From positions 38,272 to 102,271 of the forward strand of contig NZ_WMBA01000024.1 of the NCBI RefSeq assembly GCF_009707865.1: a stretch of DNA of 64,000 nt, written 5' to 3'. Under the pieces are notes generated by a model. It searched no databases. It had not been told where the DNA came from and was given only the letters and a program-made list of their open reading frames with translations. This DNA is from Amycolatopsis pithecellobii (GTDB taxonomy: Bacteria > Actinomycetota > Actinomycetes > Mycobacteriales > Pseudonocardiaceae). The position numbers were made by a program, and so were the translations under genes. Shown here one piece after another: positions 53,526-60,469 of this stretch. Every line of letters begins with the position of its first letter. Position 1 is the stretch's first letter.

Positions 53526-53544
53526 TCCGATCTCACCGCAAAGC

Positions 53545-53905
53545 CTGAGGCGTCGAATGCGGCGCGAGTGGCCTCGGGATTGTTCCAGTAGTGGTCGAGC
53601 AAAACTCCTTCGCCACGCGTCCAGATTTCGCCCGCCGTCCCGACCGGACACTCCCGGCCCTGATTGTCGCGAATGGACACCGCGCGTCCCATGGTCGGTC
53701 TCCCGACCGAGGCCTGCTTCTCGTCGGGATCACCCGGTCGCAGCGACGTGACGACGCCCGTTTCGGTGGCCCCATATCCTTCGTTGACCTTGACGTCGAG
53801 TACTCGCTCGGCCTCGCGTTTGAGGCTCAACGTGACCGGGGCCGAGCCGACGAGAACGGTGGTCAGGGACGAGGTGTCGAGCGACGCCAGTTCGTCGGGG
53901 TCGGA
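53545..53905 (-). pseudogene. Inverted middle fragment of an acyl-CoA synthetase
   Basis: On the minus strand: DPDELASLDTSSLTTVLVGS, then NEGYGATETGVVTSLRPGDP (the adenylate motif), AGEIWTRGEGVLLDHYWNNP and FDASGF, after which similarity stops. This is the segment that should precede the C-terminal remnant on the plus strand, so it has been inverted. The N-terminal half is gone. Confidence 0.75.
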
Positions 53906-53978
53906 GGTCTCCCGGCTTTGCGCCGACCTGGACGAATCGCTTCGTTCGGGACCGTGTGTAGCGATGGCCGGCCGCCGC

Positions 53979-54707
53979 GAACCAGAGCCCGCTGACCGTC
54001 CTCCTTGCCGTCGCAGTGGCGACGTTGCTGGTCTGGGCGCTCGCGAGGACGGGCGTGCCGCCGCCGTGGCACGCCATCGAGGTGTGGCTCGGCCGGTGGT
54101 GGCCGGCCATGGTGAGTGCCGGCCGGCTCGTGGCCGTCCTGGTCCTTCTACGGCGGAGGCGGACCCCTGCCGATCCGGTGCGCCGCTGGACACGGCTGAC
54201 GGCCTCGGTCACCGCGTTCACCGCGTTGGCCGCTTTGGTGTTCACCGCACAGTCTCTGCGGGCCACCCGCGACCAGATCGGCGTCACCGAGCAAGGCCAG
54301 CTCACGGACCGCTACACGACCCCACGGCACGCTGTCCCGCCACACCAGCGGACATTGAGGCCGCCTTCGTCGTACTGACCAGGCGCGACGTCGCCAGGGA
54401 GGCGCACGACTTGATCGTGATCGACCTCCGTGACACCTGCCTGGCCGGTATCCGGGCGACGGGTGCGGACCTCAGCGGCATCTCGCTCGTCGGATCGGAC
54501 CTGCATGACGCCGACCTGCCGAAGGTCCACGGCAACCTGATCGGGCTCAGCAAGATCACGCTGACCAACGCCAACCTTTACGGCGCCGACCTGTCCGGAT
54601 ACGTCGCCGGGTTCACCGACGCGGACCTGACCGGCGCCACGCACGACTCCTGCACCAAGACCACCGGAGCCACCCACGACACCACGACGACGGGTGCATG
54701 GTGGTGA
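53979..54707 (+). pseudogene. Broken membrane pentapeptide-repeat protein gene
   Basis: One frame gives two membrane helices (LTVLLAVAVATLLVWALART; LTASVTAFTALAALVFTAQS) and QIGVTEQGQLTDRYT, typical of actinomycete pentapeptide proteins. At about 54325 that frame turns to nonsense and ends at 54378. Another frame then gives the repeats: LAGIRATGADLSGISLVGSD, LHDADL, NLYGADLSG and DADLTGA to 54707. A deletion joined the two in the wrong frame. Confidence 0.7.
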
Positions 54708-54709
54708 CA

Positions 54710-54738
54710 CGGATATGGCGACACCGGAGGCGCGAAGC
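54710..54738 (+). repeat. 29-base direct repeat, left copy, next to the IS256 element
   Basis: Identical over 29 bases to 56148-56176. Begins CGGATATGGCGACACC and ends GGCGCGAAGC. The left copy ends four bases before the left inverted repeat of the element; the right copy begins inside the right end. Confidence 0.85.
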
Positions 54739-54742
54739 GCAA

Positions 54743-56150
54743 CCGGGACGTGTCGCGTGGGGTGTTTTCGGCCCGACATGCTGGGCTGAGGTCTGGCGGG
54801 ATGGGCACGGAGAGTGATGGACTCTGACGCTGTGGGCGCGGAGAAGAAGACCGGGAGGTCGGGGTGGCAGTTGTCGCCGGAGCAGGCCGTCGCGGCGGCG
54901 ATGGTGGTCGAGGCGAAGCAGCGCGGGCTGGCGTTGGCCGGGCCGGGTGGCTTGTTGGAGCTGTTCACCAAGAATGTGTTGGAAACGGCGCTGGGCGAGG
55001 AGATGATCGAGCATCTGGGCCGTGAGAAGAGTCAGGCGGAGCCGGGTCGGGGTTCCACCAGTGTGCGGAACGGTACACGACCCAAAACGGTGATTTCGGA
55101 CGCGGTGGGCGAGGTGGACATCGATGTTCCTCGTGATCGGGAATCCTTGTTTGAACCGAAAATCGTGAAGAAGCGGCAGTGTCGGTTGACCGATGTCGAC
55201 GAGATCGTGCTGTCGCTGTACGCCAAGGGGCTCACGACGGGAGAGATTTCGGTGCACTTCGCGGAGATTTATGGGGCCTCGGTGAGTAAGGAGACCATTT
55301 CGCGGATCACCGACAAGGTGGTCGGTGAGATGGAGGGATGGCGCAGCCGGCCGTTGGACGCGGTGTACGCCGCGGTGTTCATCGATGCGATCGTGGTCAA
55401 GGTGCGCGATGGTCAGGTGGCCAACCGGCCGTTCTACGCCGCGATCGGCGTCACCGTGGACGGCCGCCGGGACGTGCTCGGGTTGTGGGCCGGTTCCGGC
55501 GGCGAAGGCGCCAAATTTTGGATGAGCGTCCTTGTCGACCTGAAAAACCGGGGCGTGAAGGACGTGTTCTTCTTGGTCTGCGACGGGTTGAAAGGGCTAC
55601 CGGAGGTGATCGAGGAAGTGTGGCCGCAAACCATTGTGCAGACGTGCGTGATCCATTTGATCCGCAACTCGTTCCGCCTCACGTCCCGGAAACATGTTGA
55701 CGCGCTCAAACGTGATTTGAAAGCGATGTATGAGGCGCCCAATCCGGACGCCGCAGCTGTCGCATTAGCGGAACTGGATGAGAAGTGGGGAGCCAAATAC
55801 CCGGCCCTGGTGCGCCTGTGGCGCAACGCCTGGACAGAGTTTGTTCCGTTTCTCGATTACGATGTCGAGATCAGGAGGATGATTTGCTCGACCAATGCCA
55901 TTGAGTCGTTGAACGCCCGATGCCGGCGCGCGGTACGGGCGCGTGGGCATTTCCCCACAGAGCAAGCAGCGATGAAATGCCTGTACCTTGTGACCCGCAG
56001 CCTCGATCCCACCGGGACCGGAGCAGCACGATGGCTGATGCGCTGGAAGCCGATTCTCAACGCGTTTGCCATCACATTCGGTGATCGCCGGCCGGTCACC
56101 GAGACCTACTGATCAAGAACGCCGAAACACCGTTTGCGACACAGTCCCGG
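54743..56150 (+). mobile_element. IS256-family insertion sequence, apparently complete
   Basis: About 1.4 kb with one transposase. The ends form imperfect inverted repeats of about 30 bases: left begins CCGGGACGTGTCGCG and right ends GCGACACAGTCCCGG, the latter reverse-complementing to CCGGGACTGTGTCGC. No 8-9-base target duplication is apparent; instead a 29-base direct repeat surrounds it. Confidence 0.75.
54814..56112 (+). CDS. IS256-family (mutator-type) transposase, full length
   Basis: 432 residues. N-terminal part with LLELFTKNVLETALGEEMIEHLG, then DVPRDRESLFEPKIVKKRQC, SLYAKGLTTGEISVHFAEIYG and SKETISRITDKV. DDE residues are in VFIDAIVVKVRDG, FLVCDGLKGLP and, after AIESLNARCRRAVRARG, the terminal helix FPTEQAAMKCLYLV. 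GTG 54814 is followed directly by ATG 54817; either may start. A related but truncated copy lies at 62,699. Confidence 0.9.
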   Translation: MMDSDAVGAEKKTGRSGWQLSPEQAVAAAMVVEAKQRGLALAGPGGLLELFTKNVLETALGEEMIEHLGREKSQAEPGRGSTSVRNGTRPKTVISDAVGEVDIDVPRDRESLFEPKIVKKRQCRLTDVDEIVLSLYAKGLTTGEISVHFAEIYGASVSKETISRITDKVVGEMEGWRSRPLDAVYAAVFIDAIVVKVRDGQVANRPFYAAIGVTVDGRRDVLGLWAGSGGEGAKFWMSVLVDLKNRGVKDVFFLVCDGLKGLPEVIEEVWPQTIVQTCVIHLIRNSFRLTSRKHVDALKRDLKAMYEAPNPDAAAVALAELDEKWGAKYPALVRLWRNAWTEFVPFLDYDVEIRRMICSTNAIESLNARCRRAVRARGHFPTEQAAMKCLYLVTRSLDPTGTGAARWLMRWKPILNAFAITFGDRRPVTETY

Positions 56151-56176
56151 ATATGGCGACACCGGAGGCGCGAAGC
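56148..56176 (+). repeat. 29-base direct repeat, right copy
   Basis: Identical to 54710-54738. It starts within the terminal CGG of the IS right end. Confidence 0.85.
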
Positions 56177-56178
56177 AA

Positions 56179-56202
56179 CCTGCCCTCGTCACAACGGGCA
56201 GG
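56179..56202. terminator. Hairpin after a truncated regulator gene
   Basis: CCTGCCC and GGGCAGG form a 7-base stem with a 10-base loop, 15 bases beyond the stop of the minus-strand regulator fragment. Confidence 0.4.
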
Positions 56203-56216
56203 CGGCCGTCGTTGGT

Positions 56217-56485
56217 TCAGGGGTGGGCGCGGAGTTCGACGCAGCACTCACCGGCGCGCGGGTCGAGGACGGCTTGTACGGAGGTGGCGCCGAGTCCGTC
56301 GAGGAGACCCGCGAAGAAGGCGTGGTTGACCCCGCACACCATCTCCGGTGCCTTGGCAGCGAGGGGATGGAACGGGCAGGTCCGCAGCCGCAGGCAAGTT
56401 GGTGAGATGCGGTCGGGCTCGAACCCGTGCCGGTGCAGCATCGTGGTGGCCACGGTGAGGGCGCGTTCGGCACCCAGCCGCCCCG
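56217..56485 (-). pseudogene. C-terminal fragment of a helix-turn-helix (ArsR-like) regulator
   Basis: The visible end reads RLGAERALTVATTMLHRHGF, then LRTCPFHPLAAKAPEMVCGVN, FFAGLLDGLGA and GECCVELRAHP to TGA. The C-x-F-H and C-C patterns match the effector end of a common actinomycete ArsR-like regulator. Everything before about 56485 has been replaced by the serine recombinase fragment. Confidence 0.65.
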
Positions 56486-57635
56486 GTTGCGGGTGTTGGC
56501 GATCGATGAATCGGCGGCTGAAGTTGTGCTACGGATCTTCGCCGAGTATCTCACCGGGAAAGGCGATCGGGCGATTGCAAATGGTCTGAACCGTGACGGT
56601 ATTCCCTGTCCATCGGCGCGGCGGCCGGACCAGAACCGGCATCGGCTGGCCGATGGGTGGCAAGGCGCTTCAGTGAGGGCGATCTTGGAAAATCCTCGGT
56701 ACACCGGGTACGCGTTCTTCGGCCGGTGGACCAAACATGTGACGTTGCTTGATCCCGACGACGTGTCCGCCGGTCACGTGGTGCGGTTCCGGCGGGCCGA
56801 ACCCGAACGCATCGTCAGGTCCCGCCGGCCCGCGCATCCCGAGATCATTTCGGTGGAGACATTCACGGAGGTACAGCTGCTGCGCAGGTCGCGGGCGGCG
56901 GGTGGTCTGGATGCGCGCCGGAAGCTGGAGCGTGGGCCGAAGAAGACCAAGAAGGTGTATGCGCTGCGGGGGCGGGTGCGGTGCGGATACTGCACGCGGC
57001 GGATGGAGGGCACGCCGCGCGAGAGTCGGATCTACTACCGGTGTGCTGCGCGCACGATGGTACCGAACTCGCCGGCATTGGAGGGGCATCCCAAGAACGT
57101 GTACCTGCCCGAGAGCGCAGTGATCGAGCCGGTCAACGTGTGGCTCGGCGACGTGTTCGACCCGGACAACCGAGATCAGATGGTGAAAGCGCTGATTGCG
57201 TCCCAAGGTGGGGCCGCCGAGTTGGGTGCGCATGAGGCCGCGCAGAAGCGGCTCGATGCGGCGGACGCGAAACTGCGGCGCCTGCGGTCAGCGATCGAGG
57301 CAGGAGTTGATCCCGCTGCGTTGGTCGAATCGATCAATGATGCGCAAGCGCAGCGGACGACCGCGCGAGCTGAGCTGGATGGGGCACCTACGCCGAACGT
57401 GCTGGCGCCCGCCGAGGTGTACGCCATGATCGACTCACTCGGCGACGTGGGCCGCGAGCTGAACAGAGCCGAGCCGGAGAAGCTTCAACAGCTGTACGAG
57501 AAGCTCGACCTGGAGATGGTCTACCAACATGAAGAACGGGCGGTGGATGTCTCCATCTGTCCCGCCCGTAGGGTTAGTGCCGGTGTCCGAGGGGGGAGTT
57601 GCACATTATTCACCCGTCTGCGCCTGTCGTCGTGA
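56485..57635 (+). pseudogene. Large serine recombinase lacking its catalytic domain
   Basis: About 380 residues. It starts in the linker (VLAIDESAAEVVLRIFAEYL), continues through the recombinase domain (GDRAIANGLNRDGIPCPSAR, RAILENPRYTGYAFFGR), then the zinc ribbon RCGYCTRRM with a partner Cys, and a coiled-coil region (AHEAAQKRLDAADAKLRRLR). The N-terminal resolvase domain with the nucleophile Ser is absent: the frame instead runs back into the antisense of the regulator fragment. It cannot recombine DNA alone. Confidence 0.82.
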
Positions 57636-58169
57636 GCGCCGCCATGTCCAGAGTCGAGAGTCGATGTCGGTTTTCCCGGGAAATGTCGGGTTTGATCGCG
57701 GCTCGTCCTACGGTCCCGAACAGTAGGAATCGACAGCGGTCGCTGCTCGCCCGGGCCAGGTTTGGGTTATCAACACCCCACGCGTCGGCAACGGCCGATA
57801 ACTGCCGTCTCTGAACTCGTCCGCCAACTCGTCCAGCAGCCGGGACACCCCGTAGTCCCGCAACGCGTGAAACCGTCGCCCGGGATCAACCGTGCCCCGG
57901 TGGCAGCAGCGGGGCCGCAGGTACCTGTCGCACGCGCGGTGCACGTCGAAGCCCGCGTGCCGGACACCACGATCCAGAGGATGACGTGCTTGAGGTGGAG
58001 GCGCAGCACGAATGAGCGAAGCAGGCTTCACCGGCGAGGCTGTCATTGCCATGCACACGACCAGTGGAGGGCCCTACTGCGGACGCCGCGCGCGAGGGTC
58101 GCTTCCTTCGTGTAGTTAAGCCGTCTATAATGCAACTGCCGTTTCACTCAACGAGATGGTTGGAGCAAT
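57636..58169. other. 534-base gap with a reverse-transcriptase scrap and the start of the low-GC island
   Basis: Apart from the intron-type fragment (separate entry) no gene is seen. Base composition changes from G/C-rich to A/T-richer at about 58,100, which marks the island edge. Confidence 0.5.
57745..57885 (-). pseudogene. Group II intron reverse transcriptase fragment
   Basis: The minus strand reads RRFHALRDYGVSRLLDELAD, EFRDGSYRPLPTRGVLI. Group II intron reverse transcriptases have the N-terminal block (L-L-x-E-L-x-x-x-L-x-x-G-x-Y-R-P-x-P-x-R-x-V-x-I-P). Only about 45 residues remain and the frame degrades on both sides. Confidence 0.55.
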
Positions 58170-60134
58170 ATGTGTTGCGACAACGAAAGCCTACCTCCCG
58201 CCGTAACCGAAATGTTGCACAAGTATCGGAAACTTTCAAGCGACAACGAATTCGACTGGGGGAAAGAGTTCGAACCAGCTGGTAGAATATTGTTACGCTT
58301 TATGGACAGATGCAACATTGACAACTGGATTCAGAACTATTTTAAATTGCGAGATGAGGGCGTACTAGTCAATCCGGTTTCTATTACATTATCGTGCTTG
58401 TTGGACCCGCTCCCGGTCGGCGTAGCGATATTAACTCCAACAGAATTCAGAGTCCGGTCCCCGCTACCGTTCTCTATCAACGACATGAGTACGACCTACG
58501 ACGTCTTCGTATGCGACAAAAATGGATCCGTAAGCCTCGTTGAAGGATCAGTATCCAGCGCGCAACCAGTGCTCGAGGTTCACGACAGGACAACACTTGC
58601 CGTTGAGCCGACAAAGGCAGGCACCTTGCGACTGATCGCAGACCAGGTCTCGCGGTGGTCGGTCGTCGACGAGCGAGGCGGGGCATGGTTCCCGCGCGGA
58701 TACGTCAACAGGTACGACTCCGATGGAAGACCGATATTCCATGGTAACAACCTCACGGTTGACGTACCAGTTGGCGAAGTATCGATAGAAGTAAATCGTG
58801 GTTGTGAATACGAAGCTGCTAAAACAACGATCCGGGTCAAGCGCAAGACTGAAACAGTTGTTGAGCTCTCCCCTCGTAGAATCTACGCACCGGCGGTATA
58901 TGGCTGGTATGGGGGTGATCTTCATGTTCATATGAATTACTCGGGCGATTCGGTATGCACTCCGGAGATGGCCAGCCTGATGCAACAAGGTGAGGGCCTG
59001 CATCTAATGAACCTAGTTGCAGCCAATTGGTCAACCTCGTTGATTTATGATGAAGCAATGCTCGAGAGCTTCTCCGGAAGAGACCTTCCTTGGAGTGACG
59101 GGAACTGTTTGGCGAGATGTGGAGTTGAGTATCGCAATGACATTCTAGGGCATTTCCATGCATTGAACCCTGCCGCACCACCGAAGCAATACCAATCCGG
59201 TCATCCAAGGTCGAATCATCCCGATGACTGGCCGCCCAATGCCAGCGCAGCTCAAGAGCTTCGAGACCTCGGCGCTACCATTGGTTACACGCACCCCGTT
59301 CTAGTTCCCCTAGACGAAAATTGCTCTCCATCGACGGTTTTTGCGCACAGTCGTTCGCACTCGTATGAAGCACGCGAACTGGTCGCCGATGCCGCACTCG
59401 GCTTAGTGGATTCGATGGACCTCGGTGGGCCGTGCCATATCGATTCGACAGAATTCCTGTATCATCGCCTCCTGGGGTGCGGCCTGTCGTTGGCTGCAAC
59501 AGCCGGAACAGATGTATTCCTCTCTCATCGCCGAATGCGGTGGTACTCGAACCCGCCGGGATGGACCCGTGCATACGCCTATCTCGGGGGATGCGAGCTG
59601 ACGGTCGAAAATTGGCAGGACGCGATCAGAAAAGGACGAACGATTGTTACCAATGGGCCATGGCTAGAATTGACAGTCGACGGCAAGATTCCTGGCGATC
59701 GGGTCAATTTCATGCAATCAAGAATCATCGAGGTCACCGCTCGAACCATAGGATCGGGCGTTGAAGAAATTAACATCTTGGGGCCGGATGGGACTATTTC
59801 GGTGGAACAGGTCGGCTCCGAATGCACAAATGCGCAGCATACAATCAGTCTCAAGGTCGAGGGCGCCAGCTGGGTCGCGGCAAGCGCCCGGGGAGGAATC
59901 GAGGAAACCCCCTTCGGTTCACAGACGAGAACCTACGCACATACCAGCCCCGTCTGGTTGGACTGGAAGAAACGGAAAGTGAGTAGACCATCAGATGCGA
60001 AATGGTGTCTTGACTGGCTAGACAGAACAGAAAATCTCATTAACACCAAAGGGACTTTTTCGACCTCCGAGCACCTTCAAGACGTCTTGAAGGTGCTCAA
60101 TGACGCAAAGAATTTTTACGAACGGATTCGATGA
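58170..60134 (+). CDS. CehA/McbA-family metallohydrolase (PHP-like)
   Basis: 654 residues. An N-terminal beta-rich part of about 240 residues (VPVGEVSIEVNRGCEYEAAK) precedes the catalytic domain, which opens with GWYGGDLHVHMNYSGD: His252 and His254 are the first metal ligands. ATIGYTHPV and LAATAGTDVFLSHRRM give later ones. CehA and McbA hydrolyse the carbamate carbaryl, but most family members are uncharacterised. GGAG lies 6 bases before ATG 58170. Codon use is far A/T-richer than the catabolic genes. It converges with a small gene and overlaps its end. Confidence 0.82.
   Translation: MCCDNESLPPAVTEMLHKYRKLSSDNEFDWGKEFEPAGRILLRFMDRCNIDNWIQNYFKLRDEGVLVNPVSITLSCLLDPLPVGVAILTPTEFRVRSPLPFSINDMSTTYDVFVCDKNGSVSLVEGSVSSAQPVLEVHDRTTLAVEPTKAGTLRLIADQVSRWSVVDERGGAWFPRGYVNRYDSDGRPIFHGNNLTVDVPVGEVSIEVNRGCEYEAAKTTIRVKRKTETVVELSPRRIYAPAVYGWYGGDLHVHMNYSGDSVCTPEMASLMQQGEGLHLMNLVAANWSTSLIYDEAMLESFSGRDLPWSDGNCLARCGVEYRNDILGHFHALNPAAPPKQYQSGHPRSNHPDDWPPNASAAQELRDLGATIGYTHPVLVPLDENCSPSTVFAHSRSHSYEARELVADAALGLVDSMDLGGPCHIDSTEFLYHRLLGCGLSLAATAGTDVFLSHRRMRWYSNPPGWTRAYAYLGGCELTVENWQDAIRKGRTIVTNGPWLELTVDGKIPGDRVNFMQSRIIEVTARTIGSGVEEINILGPDGTISVEQVGSECTNAQHTISLKVEGASWVAASARGGIEETPFGSQTRTYAHTSPVWLDWKKRKVSRPSDAKWCLDWLDRTENLINTKGTFSTSEHLQDVLKVLNDAKNFYERIR
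60069..60098. terminator. 30-base perfect palindrome at the junction of convergent genes
   Basis: Two 15-base arms (GAGCACCTTCAAGAC and its complement) with no spacer. It lies inside the last codons of the metallohydrolase gene and reaches the stop of the convergent 123-residue gene. AATTTTT follows on the plus strand after 12 bases. Confidence 0.6.
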
Positions 60135-60468
60135 CAGTGGCGGGTGATGCTGAGTGCTGTTTACAACTGAGCTCAATTCTTTCTTCGGTCAACGCAAATC
60201 GTGTCGTCAACGAAGCAGCTCTTATTGCAGCCAGCGCCTTCCGCAAAAAGACCTCTTTGCGCTCTGGATAATCCACGCACGACAGTAGTATTTCAACGGC
60301 GTCCGAGCAACAAAGGCACGCCTCAAGAACGGGGTCGGGCTTTTGACGCTTGCGGTTTGATTTCCAGATGGCCCAGGTTAGTCGCGCAGTGTTCCGATGC
60401 AAACGCAGATCAAGTTTCAACATATCCAAAAAATTGTTATCGAAAATGCGGTGATTATAGGCTTTCAT
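60097..60468 (-). CDS. Hypothetical 123-residue protein coupled to the carbamoyltransferase
   Basis: The ATG at 60468 lies one base after the carbamoyltransferase stop, so the two are translated together. The protein is basic and mostly helical in appearance: MLKLDLRLHRNTARLTWAIW, KPDPVLEACLCCSDAVEILL and KEVFLRKALAAIRAASLTTR. It has Cys residues in CLCC but no motif I know. Because it is coupled, it may be a partner, carrier or substrate of the enzyme; that is inference. Confidence 0.65.
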   Translation of the reverse strand: MKAYNHRIFDNNFLDMLKLDLRLHRNTARLTWAIWKSNRKRQKPDPVLEACLCCSDAVEILLSCVDYPERKEVFLRKALAAIRAASLTTRFALTEERIELSCKQHSASPATVIESVRKNSLRH

Positions 60469-60469
60469 C

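Noticed and set aside
53664..54377. Single 347-residue protein ending in pentapeptide repeats
   Set aside because: Only the final part is family-like. The first part is antisense to the ligase fragment, so this is a broken gene, not a fusion.
57762..58115. 117-residue plus-strand frame in the gap before the island
   Set aside because: No ribosome site; it is antisense to the group II intron RT fragment.
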